Positions 12,940 to 24,157 of a stretch of DNA of 64,000 nt are shown one piece after another. The position numbers and the translations under genes were made by a program. The notes beneath the pieces were generated by a model, which did not search any database, had not been told where the DNA came from, and saw nothing but the letters and a program-made list of their open reading frames with translations. The stretch comes from Hirundichthys speculiger (lineage: Eukaryota; Chordata; Actinopteri; Beloniformes; Exocoetidae): NCBI GenBank assembly GCA_018398805.1, contig JAGFBZ010002557.1:77501-141500 (forward strand). Direction: 5' to 3'. Position 1 is the first letter of the stretch; every line of letters starts with the position of its first letter.

Positions 12940-13110
12940 CAAATTTGGGGTCAAGGGGAGCAGATATTTCACTTTTATTCTGAAAAGTAAAGACCGGAAA
13001 TACTGTTATTGTTGCTACTAGTCGATCACAGGCGAATCTGAAAATCAATTAAGTTATGAAAAATATCGTTAATTGCCTTTCTTTGTCACCGCAGCTCATG
13101 AAGAAATGGC
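12940..13110 (+). promoter_or_regulatory. znf513: Presumed znf513 promoter and start-site region
   Basis: No TATA box is apparent. GAAATGGCGGATC at about 13,103 fits the YY1 consensus (AANATGGCGG), which often sits just inside first exons of TATA-less genes. The position is inferred from the first exon that splices toward the znf513 coding exons. Confidence 0.4.
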
Positions 13111-13215
13111 GGATCTTCAGACTTCGGACGTTTGAGGATAAACACTTCCCACCTAATGGAGTGTTTACCGACGATAAAGACCATCGTAATCGATTGGAAT
13201 ATTTACGTTTTATTG
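13050..13215 (+). other. znf513: znf513 5' untranslated exon 1
   Basis: The exon ends at 13,215 at a strong donor, TATTG|GTAAGT. The next acceptor downstream is TTTTGAACAG|ATG at 15,252. The exon carries a 9-codon uORF starting at 13,106 (ATGGCGG, strong start context) and the first part of a longer upstream ORF starting at 13,056 or 13,098. The 5' edge is estimated. A CAG at 13,092-13,094 behind a pyrimidine tract could instead be a 3' splice site. Confidence 0.5.
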
Positions 13216-14039
13216 GTAAGTTAGCTCGATGGCTAACCAGTGAAGTTGACATTAGCTGCAGGGGTAATTAGATATAGATTGATATTACCTACGAAGATGC
13301 GGCGTTTCAGTCATTTCCGTGTGCTTATAAGGATGAGCTTTGATTAGCTATTTAGAATGCGTTCCTGCAGTTTTCTTAAAAATATATTTTGCTGACATGT
13401 TATTGTTGCATCGTGCCGCTGTGCTGCAGTTTGTGAGGGCATTTGAACTTAATTTGCCTCTCTGGTGATTTGTTGATATTGAATTGCAACACAGAAGCTA
13501 GGTGTTAGCCATTTTGCTAAAGCAGCTTAATGGCCTTTGTTCAGACTATACATACACTATAATGTATTTCGTCTAATGTCTACGGGAACTTCGATAGCAT
13601 AGAATAAATATAATCTGCAGATGGATAATGATATCTATTCATTTCACGTATAATTAAGTCTTATAACACGTTGACACTGACATTTTTGACTTTACGTTGT
13701 GTTTTAGTAAACCATGTTAAAGTCACATCTCTTTATTGTGAATGGGTTTAAAGAACAAACTGTCAAATTTTATTTGAGAGCGCAATACCAAAGTTAAAGA
13801 AGTGGTGCAGGATTTCAGTCTCTGTATTATGCAGAACCTTCTTTTGAATGGGCTCCAATTAACATTATTAAATTAATCCACTTCTTTTACTTTCAAGAAT
13901 CCGTAGTTATTATTCTAATATGTTATGGGCTGTCCAAGTGTATTAGCTCCTTCCAGTCAACCAGCTCCTTGAACCTGCATGTTGGGGGCTTGTGGCAGCA
14001 TCCACTGACTTAAAAAACTTAGAATATATTTGAATCAAC

Positions 14040-14300
14040 TTCATGCCTTTTTTATTTGGATTATGTTAGAATAGAATACCTTTCTTTCCATTGCACGTAG
14101 CACATGCAACAATACAACATACAACATTCAAAAAATGAGAAATGAGCCAGGCTAAAGTGTGTGGTACAGTTATTGCACATATGGTGATTCAAGGAGGATG
14201 GGGAATGGTTGATGAGAGCTCAGTTCAGTCATGACTGTAGGATAGAAGCCATTCCTGAATCTGGAATTGCGGGTCTGTAGAGACCTGTAGTATCTGCAGT
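14040..14300. repeat. LINE-derived repeat fragment in znf513 intron 1
   Basis: AGAATAGAATACCTTTCTTT and the stretch from GACTGTAGGATAGAAGCCAT through TGTAGAGACCTGTAGTATC resemble a common fish LINE 3' region. Diverged, with no coding remnant. Confidence 0.4.
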
Positions 14301-15321
14301 ATCAGGCTCCAGCTGTGCAGTTTATCAAAAAGTAATCAAAACTGGTGTTCAGAACCTTTGACCAACGTAATTTAAGCGTGTCCTCTTAACTCTTTGGCTG
14401 CCATTGCTGTCAAGTCCATTCTTAAACGCTCATTGCCATTGCATCAATGACAGCCAGTTTAATTCAAAATCAGTAAGAAAAGATTCCGAAAGTTAAAATC
14501 ATCATTCATTACTCATAATCAAGATAAAATGTTAAATGAGTCATCATATTGATTTGAGGTCGTATCACCACAGATGGCCCAATGCCATGTAGAGGGAAGG
14601 AGTTTAATGGCATTTTCTTTTAGTCTGGGGTGGGTAGGAATTTGGATTTGGTGTGGCCTAGAAAAAGTCTTTCAAAGCACCTAGCTATGGCAGGGTGTGG
14701 GTGCAAAAGGTCTGTACTTGCTTAAATTATGAATTAAAAAATGAAGGAGTACTCCACACCATGTCCATGAAATGACTTTTGTGTTCATTTCTAACTTTGT
14801 GTCTGAGGCCCCGATGAATTCCTAAACACTTTGTCAAGTTTGGATTATCTTAATTAAAGCTTAATGTCTGCACCTGAAGGCAATATTTATTATTTATTTA
14901 CAGGGAAAATAAATTCAAGATGTCCAAAGTTATATTTATGGCTATTGCTAATGATGTTAACACTTTGAATAATTTATAATATGCCATTTATAACCAAATG
15001 CTACCAATTCACTATAGATGTTGTAGCTTAGTTCGAGGCTGTCATTTAGGTACCTGCAAAGCTTTTATTTATTACTAATAATCTAACTCACTTGTTAGAA
15101 AATAAGGAAAATAGGGGTTGATTTAAAAAAAAATGAAGATGGGTTTCAGATTTTTAGAAGCATTGGCTTCTTTACATTTTACAGAAGTTATTTATTCCCT
15201 GTGTCCTCTTCCTTCCCTTTATAGACGTACTGACAAATATCTTTTGAACAGATGAGAATGAGTTGATGGTTGCGGCAGTCTGCAAGAAGACGCTGGAAGA
15301 AAGAGAGCGGCTGACCGGAAG

Positions 15322-16553
15322 ATGCCAAGAAAAAAACAACAGAATCCACAGCCAGTCAAGTGTAGGTATTCAGAGACCTGTTAGTCGTTGAAACATGAAT
15401 ACATAACCGAGCCATGTGAACCAGTATTTCATATCACATCTCACAGATTTTAACACACACCACAGGAATTGTGGCTCGAACAGATTCAGATTAAATGTCA
15501 GTCAGCGCTGTTCCACTTGTTTGAAACTAGTGTGTCCTCCTCCTTCACTGCTCACATCTGGATACCAGCTGTTTGCTGTGTCCATATGTGAAATGTTTTA
15601 AAGAAATCACACTGACCCAGAAGCATTGTTTTGATTAAATATAGCAATAGCACTCCTGCATTCATTGGATTTTAATATGCTGAAGTTAAATTCTACAGTT
15701 TACTAAGCACATTGCATATGTTGGAGTTTTAATGCTATTAAACCTCCGTCCATTAAAACTGAACATTGTAAGGCATTTGTTGGATGCAAATAGTACAATT
15801 TTAATATTGCACATTGTTCTTGTTAGTGCCTGATATAAAATGAAATAACAGATTTGTTTTAATTTGCTATAATGTCAAAATGTTGCATCAACATCTCCAG
15901 TAAAGCATAACAAGACGCGTTTCAGTAATAGCTTTTTAATTGCCTGGTGTGAGTTATGACTGGAAGTAGGAGAAACATTCAGCAGTCTTGATAAATTATT
16001 GCCTCTATGCCCAAAAATAAAATTACCAGTAGATGGTAGTATACTGCCAGTACTTCGGTATCTACCAGAATGGGCTGCAAGCATCATGTCCTTGAAGTGG
16101 CCTGAAAATGTACTAAAGAGTGACAGCTGTGGTGGTTGTTTAGATTCCATCAACCTTGGGAGACCAATTTTTAACAGGCATCATTAGCTGTAGCCAAATT
16201 AAAAGAGCTCCAGCTGTCGGCTATTAGCACATCATTTTTGTTAGACAATGTTGTGTAGAAAATTAAAGCTGTCCTCTTTTTGCATTTCTTTTCACCTCTT
16301 AACAAATGGCTGTTTTAAAGCTTTCCTAAATCCTCATAAATCAAAGTCAGAGCAGACAACCCGAGAAAAATTACATTTGTTTAAATGTTATTTACACAAC
16401 TTCTGAGATTGAAAGTTGGCATTATACAATCTTTAAATTTATGATTCCATTGTTTAGAATAAAACATCAAGATGTGGTCCCAAATGTGCACATAATTGCA
16501 GTAACTTCAGAATTTTACTTGCTGACTTTGCTTTGAATGTGATCACATTTCTA

Positions 16554-16584
<31 letters not shown>

Positions 16585-19156
16585 TCAAAAATGACTGGTC
16601 ATTAAATGTTTGATTCTTTGTGACCATAGTGGATTCTGAAGATGGTGTAGCCGTTGAAGCTCCAGGAAACCTCCCTTTAGACACTGACTTCCTTCTAGGA
16701 CAAGACCTTGAGTTTGGTGACCCTGATCAGGACAAGATACTAGGCCTGGAAAAGTTCTCAGGTTTGTAAACAGATTTTTAACTAGAGTAAGGGAAGGGTG
16801 TAGATGAAGTGCAACCAAGCCAGCTAATGTTTTGAAAATTAGGCGGTCAAAAACATTTTGATTTTTATCATGCAAAAAGAGTTAAGCTCATGTCCCACAG
16901 GACGCAGAATGGAAGTGCTGCACCAGCTGCTTTGAATCAATAAGAGTCAATGAGATTCACCACACCCGAAGTGCTTGTCCGTGCTTCTCTTCCAGAGATG
17001 CGTGTGGAGTCTATTTTGGTGCTTGGCCACTGGTAGTCCGTGACAGTTTACACACAGCAGATGAGTTGGCTGGTGAATCCAGTGAAATTTCAAAATAAAA
17101 CACCACCAACAGGCTCTGACTCGTACATCAACATTAAATGAGTTTCTGAGACTGTGCAAACAATTCAAAGGGTTTTAAAAGAGATTTGAACAACATATGA
17201 GAAAAGGGTCAGTCTATAAGTCAAAAAATACATTTTATTTGACAGAGTCTTAAAACAAGGTCAACATGATCTCGAAACCTTCATGTGAGTTCGCTATCTC
17301 GACGAATCCAGCCGAGCAGGTGGTGCTTGCCAGCGCTCTGCTCCAAGTCACTTTCTGCTGGACTTGAGATCAGAGCAAAACTGCTCCAAAACTGGAACCA
17401 TGGCGCTTTCTACCTTCTGTGGGACTCCAGCTTTGTCTTTAGTTTTACATGCTTCTTGTCTAACTGTGGCTGCTTCCATTTGTTGCTTCACACTTTGCAG
17501 TATTTTAGGCTAACTTACTAATGTGAGGTTTTTACTTATTTATATTAATTTTTTAATATTATTTTTTGACACATGAACTTTCTTGTGATACGCTGCCCTC
17601 ATGTGGTCAGAATTGATATTGCTACACTGAGTGACTTTAAAAAGGCTTAGACGTGTCATTTAGCACATGTTCATCATTTTCTATCTCCCCACCAATCCAT
17701 GGCTAACGTACAGCTAAGCTCACGTGCTGACCTTTGACTCTACTGGAAAACTGTGGGTGTACACTGCACACTATATGAGAGCAGTTTGGTCAAACTGCAA
17801 GTGAATTTATCAGACGGGTAATATACCTTATGTGACAGAATGACCTCCCCTATGAGTTAGAAAAATTATTATTATTACAAACAATAATGCTGTTTTACCA
17901 TTTGCGTGGGTACTGTTAGCAATCTGAAATCAGTTGGCACATGGATGTTTGAAGATGAATTGGATGACTGATGACAAGATGGTGATATATTTGAACGAAA
18001 ATTGCTTAACTGTGCCTGTGCTGAGAAGTATGCAGTTTTCAGATATTCCACCAGTTCAGCATGCACATAACAGCCCTTCTGTTGACTCACACCATCCCAG
18101 CTGACAAACATCCGCTTGGTTTGTTGCAGAGCAAAGATTCGCCAAGATTTTTCAGATCTTATTTCACCCAATGCATAAGAATCTTTTTGTGCAGCTTTGT
18201 AAACTTTGAAAACTCGGTTTTACAGGCACTCCTTTTTCAGTGACTGGGTGTTTGCAGGGTGGATTTGGTGTGGTGTGCTTCACCTAAAGGCAGCAGTAGG
18301 AGGGATGCATTTTGGCAGCTACAATACAGCCTTTTGTTGCTCAAGATCATAGATTTAGCACAGAAATGGCAAACTCCACCACGAATAATTAACTAGTGTA
18401 TAGAAAGTCAAATGCCAATCGTGTTGTAAATAAAAGACCCCATCACCTTTGGCACTTGCAGATATCTAAAGAATAGTAAGTAGAGCCCCATGTAATGACT
18501 AAAAGTAATCTAAAGGTTTTAAAAACCAGTTTGTATCATATAGCAGATGGTGCATGTTGGCTAGCACCTTTATATATTCTTAACTCTAACTGCCAGGCAG
18601 CTTTCTGCAACAGATGGAGTCCTGGCTTTAAAAGAAAGTGTAGGAGTGTACTTTTATCTGCCACTCATTCTGCCTTAACCTTAGCTATGTGTTTGTAAAT
18701 GGAGGAAGGTCTATCCACCACGAAATTTTGCTGCCTCTCTTTTTCCTCTATGATATGATCATTGTTTTTGTTAATGGTTATACGCATTCAGGATTGCTTT
18801 ATTTCACAGTATGACTAACATAATTAATCCAAAGGGAAGGTGGGATGGGTTTGAGCATTTAGGGAAGAGCCAAAATAACTTGCTTGGCATAGTTTGTAGT
18901 ACTTTGATGATTTGCTAGTATTAACTTTTTCAATAGATGTTACCTATGTTGGAGGATTTTTTTTTTCAGGGATGAAAAACTCTCGTGTCGCAGTCAGGAA
19001 ATTGAACAACCAGTTCATATTTCCCATCATGGCTCTTTGTCAGACTGAGTTATCTGAAAAATAGAAAAGCAGAAAAAGGGACTGAGACACCAGTGTTATA
19101 TAAGGGTCATAAAAATAGGATCATTACCATCAAGGACACCATTATAAGAGGGCATT

Positions 19157-19208
<52 letters not shown>

Positions 19209-19245
19209 ACTGCTCCTACTACCCCACTGCCATTATCGTTTTCCT

Positions 19246-19324
<79 letters not shown>

Positions 19325-22082
19325 GAAGGAGCTGCCTCACCATTAAAGTCATCATCATTATCATTAGGCTCCGTAATCATCCATGAGGGGTTCCTATGAG
19401 GGACAGGATAAAAGGGCAGCCTCAGCTCTCGCTTTCTTCACATTGTGCCTCCGTGTTGGTGAAGGAGCACTAACTGAAGCCAGACAGCCCTGTCTGTAGT
19501 TGTCTGGAAGCTTTTCTCTCTGCCTTCAGGGGGAGAAAAAAAAAATTTTTTTTTTTTTTTGGTCTTTTCATTGTCTGGAAATCTTAATCTGGCTTTACCA
19601 GTCGCACTGTGAGTATCAGTTGTACACTTTCTCTGAAACTTGTGTATTTTATATTTTAAAAAAAGAGAGACCATCTGTCCTGATCGTGTAATTCAGAGCA
19701 ATGTATCTCTCCTTTTTTTTTTGTTGCTGTTAGGTATGATGTTTTGATTGTTTTCCATGTTTGTGTGACTACTTTGGCTTATTGTGCGGCTTATTTAAAG
19801 ATCCCAGTTGAGCTGGTTCTGCACCCCCAGGTCCCTCACTCTTCATCCAGTTCACAGGAGTCTGTCTTTCGTTAATGGAAGGACAGTATTTCAGTACACT
19901 TTGCATTATAAAATGCAATTTATTTATTATTAAGGAGGAATATATTTTGAAGCCTGATTCACATTGATATCAGTATTTTACTGTAATTCTTGAGAACATT
20001 TTTAGTCATTTGGTAGGATTTCTTTATTCTTTACCATTTTTTTTTTTTTTTTTTTTTTGCCCCAACAGAACTTTCTAAAATGGCAATACTCTCCCTTCTT
20101 TCTCAGCCACTCACAAAAGTGCTGCACTGATTATTGGTCCATTATATTTTATATACTACCATATATTTATGTTATTTTAGATTTTATCTTACTGCATTTC
20201 TACCCGTTTGTACATCATTAGGCCTTCAGTCTATTGTGAACTTAAATAATAAAATGAAATGCTTCTGTTTGTCTCTCCTGTGCAGAAGTAGCTGCTGAGA
20301 TTGGTTTTTCTGTGTATCCTCTGGGTGATGAGAGTTCTGCCTACAGCCAGCTCAGTATGGAAAGTGAAACAGACAACCCGCGCCGCACAGCTGATAATGG
20401 AAGGGAAGAAGATGGCCGAGCAACCCCGTCTCAGCACAGCTTTCCTCCTTACCTCTCCTGCAGGGGTTGTGGACAGCTCCGTGATGAACCTCTTGGACCT
20501 GGAATAGACCTGGTTGGTCCATACTGCCTTAGGTGTTGCAAAGCCTCCAGGGAATCCAAAAGTACAGACTTGTATTCATCTTTTGGGAGCATGGGCGGGA
20601 TTCGCTCAGGCGCTCAGACTCGTACAGACTTGCAGCTTGATTGTGAGGGGCTGGAAGATGAGGCGGGGGACAAGGCCTCGCCAGCTGAGGACAAATCCAA
20701 GCAGCACTCTTGTCACCTTTGTGGCTTCTCCTCGCGTTACGCCAACCACGTGAAGCGTCACATGAAGACGCACAATGGGGAGAAGCCGTTCAATTGCCCC
20801 TTGTGCACTTATGCTTCAGCGCAGCTGGTGAACCTGCAGAGACACCTGCGCATTCACACTGGGGAAAAACCTTACAAGTGTGACAGCTGCTCTTTCGCCT
20901 GCAGTTCTCTTGGGAACCTGAAAAGGCACCAGCGCATGCACGTGTCCTCTGATGGAGCAGGACCAAGAACTCCCTGTGGCCAGAGCAGCTTAAAAAGGCC
21001 TGCGATTGAGCAGAGACCTAATGAGGAAGTGTCTGGTGCTTCAGGTAAGGCTACTTGTCATTTCTTGTCATTATTTTGCTGTAGCATTGATCCATCACAA
21101 AATACATAATATCATCTGTAATCTTTTCAAATCTCAGAGATTGCAAGACCGACATCCAACCTCAATTTGGGAGCCCAGAACAGTGATTACCTATCAGCCT
21201 TTGACGGTTTAAAGAGAGCCTCCACCACCCATAGCTGCTGCTAATCCAGCTCCTGGTCTCCCTCCACCGCTGCCAGAGATGACGGGCAGCAGTAGCAGCA
21301 GGGCCAGCAGAAGTGGTGTAGCAAATGCCGTCGTCCTCCCACCTTCACTTTTTCCTTTCACTTGCCGGTTGTGCGGCAGCGTCCTGGAAGATGAGGACGG
21401 CTCCTCAACCCAGATTTGTGCCAAGTGTACCCTTGAAATGTTAACTAAAGACTCGTCTCCCAACAGTCCTGGTGAGCGCAGTGACAAGGTCTACACCTGT
21501 GCTGCGTGCCCCTTCCTCACACACTACCCCAACCACCTGGCACGTCACATGAAAACTCACAGCGGTGAGAAACCTTACAAGTGCCCACAGTGTGACTACG
21601 CCTCCGCGCACTTCGACAACCTCAAGCGGCACCACAGGGTGCACACGGGGGAGAAACCTTACAAGTGCCATTTGTGCGATTACGCTTGCGGGAACTTGGC
21701 CAACCTGAAGCGGCACCAGCGGGTGCACTCGGGCGCCAAACCTTTCCAGTGCGCCGTATGTAATTACAGCTGCAACCAGAGCATGAACCTGAAGCGACAC
21801 ATGCTTCGACACACCGGGGAAAAGCCGTACAAATGTCAGGAGTGCGGCTACACCACCGGACACTGGGACAACTACAAAAGACACCAGAAGAAACACGGCC
21901 TAGCCACAGATGGCTGGGTCAAGGTTCCAATGACTGGTAATGATGAAGAGGAGGACACGAGGAAGGGGATGGAAAGTGATGTTGAGACTCACAGAAAAGA
22001 TACAAGGTCTGCTGATATGCAGTTTATGCCAAAGGAGGGGGGTCCGGCTCTACATTCATGCTGCAAACATGAGATTGCATGA
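15322..22082 (+). CDS. znf513: Zinc finger protein 513 (C2H2 transcription regulator), frame disrupted by one base
   Basis: Nuclear C2H2 zinc-finger protein. Mammalian ZNF513 binds promoters of photoreceptor genes, and a human missense allele causes retinitis pigmentosa. Coding exons are 15322-15361, 16630-16761, 20286-21044 and 21138-22082; an upstream non-coding exon ends at 13,215 and the start exon begins at 15,252. The N-terminus MPRKKQQNPQPVK and DFLLGQDLEF match ZNF513. Fingers 1-3 lie near residues 198-275 (HMKTHNGEKPF, LRIHTGEKPY linkers); fingers 4-8 lie near 428-563. That gives eight fingers in a 3+5 split, as in the human protein. Each array is preceded by a CxxC...CxxC pair. The product would be about 624 aa (human 541). 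The four exons sum to a multiple of three plus one. In the last exon the frame breaks at 21,205-21,218 and, unshifted, stops at 21,242-21,244, losing fingers 4-8. The coding signal resumes in the +1 frame. An assembly error is more likely than a true null allele. Confidence 0.93.
15362..16629 (+). other. znf513: znf513 intron 2
   Basis: Donor T|GTAGGT and acceptor CCATAG. It holds a 24-nt poly-A run at about 16,561 and otherwise AT-rich sequence without recognisable elements. Confidence 0.75.
16762..20285 (+). other. znf513: znf513 intron 3
   Basis: Donor CAG|GTTTGT and acceptor CTGTGCAG. Contains two long (ATC)n arrays and poly-T tracts. No coding exon is seen. The long open frame across the ATC arrays is a by-product of the repeat. 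Confidence 0.75.
19157..19326. repeat. Two (ATC)n trinucleotide arrays
   Basis: About 17 and 25 ATC units, separated by about 40 bp of unique sequence. Translation gives poly-His or poly-Ile, which is not a gene product. Confidence 0.95.
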
Positions 22083-23765
22083 ATTGTAACTCAGCAAAAC
22101 TAAGCTACCAGCATTTTTTTTAATGTATTTTCACAGAGCCTTTACAGTTTCAACGTGTGTCGGTCATTGAGATTATGTCAGATTTCTTCTGAGGCTGCTA
22201 ATACTGTAGTTTAAATGTAGAATCTCGCACAATTAAGAAAACCCCGTTCTGAATATTTTCAGAAGTCTGTTCGCTGTTTCATTGTGTAAACTGTGTTATG
22301 CCAGGCTGCTTATTACCTTAACATTTCACTTTCAGACTACATGCTCCGTTTTCATTCTGGAAAGCAAGTCACAACCAAATACTGATTTCATGGAACTGAC
22401 AGAGTTGCACTGTGTAGTTTTAGTCTTTTGAATGTTTCTAAAATGAAGTCACCTGATTCTGTTTTGGCCTCTTGCCACTGCATTTTTCTAACAGAAATAC
22501 AGATTTAACTTTGGGCTGATCAACTAGGTTATTTTAAAAGAAATCTGGAATTTGCAACTCTTTTTCTATACTACACAGTGCAGCTTCAAGCAACGTTAGG
22601 CCATATTGTGCTTTGATAGTTGTAGCCTTCAAGCTCTGTTTATGATATGCCTTCTGATTGATGTATGTACTACTATCAAAGTGCTTTTTATTCATACTGG
22701 AATCATTTTAGACTTTTTATTAACATATCAGTAAAACAAACTAGTCACCCTCAATTAAATAACCAGCTAGGTTTTAAACTCTTTCTTCATTTTGCCAAAA
22801 CCCTCAGGACCTTTGAGGCATTGTGATGTTAAAATGTTGGGAAAACAAAAAAAACAAAAGCACTGAAATTGCATGGAAAAGCATGTTGGCAGACTTTTCA
22901 GCCTTGATGCGATGAAGGAAAAAGCACAGTCACTCATTGCTCTGAGTTGGGCACGGTTGTAGAGTGAAAAATGCAGATTCTTTTTCTTTTGATTTAAAGT
23001 GTTTCACAGAAATTCCCTCTCATAACTTTACATGGTCATCAAATCAAATGTTGTTACAGTTTTGCATCTTATATTTTAAAAGCAGGCGTTTACCACCTCT
23101 GTTGTGAATCATGTTTACTGTGAAATTAGCCCTTTTTTCAATTTTGAAAAAAAAAGACAACACTCTTAAAAAGCATGTGATCTTGAAATTGTTTTATTTT
23201 TCCAAATTATGTGTAATACACTGCTAGAAGTGGATTTTACTTTGAATGTGTGGCGCATCATTTAGGCACCACGGTGGGAAGAATAAGAACTGTGATTTAA
23301 ATTTACTTTGTGAATGACTGTTGTATGAAATTAAGAGAAGCCTCCAGAATACCAGTGCTGTTACACTGGAGCATTGATCCCATCCATGAGTACCAAGTGG
23401 CCATTCATGTTTTTATGCAGTGTCTCGTAAATGCCTTAAGTAAGAAGTGCGAAATAAACACGTGGAATTTATGTCAATGTCAAACATCAGATAACTTCTC
23501 TTTCTTCCTTAAATTGGGGCTATATTTTGGATATAATATTAATACACTGGTAATCCCACTTCTGACCACATGGGCATAAAAAGATCTGGATTTTTATCCA
23601 TGTTATCAGGTAAAATTATACAAAGCCACAACTGTATGCATAATTAGGGGCATCTTTTCTCTTTTTTAAATGACAGTCTTGGGTGTCAGATGTGCTGTTA
23701 GTTTAGCTACTTAAAACACACGGTGAACCTTTGAACTGTGAATAAAAGACCTACAGGAGCAGAGC
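22083..23765 (+). other. znf513: znf513 3' UTR
   Basis: Non-coding sequence downstream of the stop, with AATAAA poly(A) signals at 23,453 and 23,741. Either would give a 1.4-1.7 kb UTR. No inserted element is recognised. Confidence 0.6.
23741..23746 (+). promoter_or_regulatory. znf513: Candidate znf513 poly(A) signal
   Basis: AATAAA, the last one before the convergent snx17 3' UTR. A second candidate is at 23,453-23,458. Confidence 0.5.
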
Positions 23766-24150
23766 CATTTTTGTTCTAATGGCTTGTTGTGCTCTTAACT
23801 GTTCTGAGAGCATGAAGGCTGAAGGCTGCTAGCCAGGGCTAACCAGAGGACGAGTGCTGGACCGCCTCTAGCTCATTGGCATCCACCTCTTGCAGCAGCT
23901 GGGCCCTCGGCTCTTGATTATTTAAGGAGTCTTCCAGGTTGACTAACTGGACCACTAACCAGCAGGTAGTCTCCAAATTCACATATTTCATTTGTGGAGC
24001 CACAAAAGTCCATGAATGCAATGAAAATGTCCTGAGTGTTTAAAAAAAAAATGGCTCCTGCATTATGAGTTATAGTGTTCCTGGATAAACTAAATAGAAT
24101 TGAACCATAATTACTGAAAAGGACCATGAACTGACAACCACATTACTGTA
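23766..24150. other. Tail-to-tail gap between znf513 and snx17
   Basis: About 0.4 kb with no recognised feature, between the last plus-strand AATAAA and the last minus-strand AATAAA. Confidence 0.5.
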
Positions 24151-24157
24151 TTTCAAT

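Larger units (their letters stand above)
9951..13050. other. Intergenic region between the 9.6-kb island and znf513
   Basis: No gene is seen. The region holds a Tc1 relic, a C/G-homopolymer-rich repeat around 10,850-11,010, an RTE LINE fragment, a LINE-type 3' tail ending in (ATCT)n, and AT-rich unique sequence. Confidence 0.6.

Noticed and set aside
19093..19386. 97-codon open frame rich in His and Ile
   Set aside because: It is a translation of the (ATC)n arrays inside znf513 intron 3, not a gene.
21441..21896. 151-codon minus-strand frame
   Set aside because: Shadow of the repeated zinc-finger codons of znf513 on the opposite strand; no family match.
20400..22000. Programmed +1 frameshifting as an explanation for the znf513 break
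   Set aside because: No known slippery context or in-frame stop at the shift site; an insertion error is simpler.
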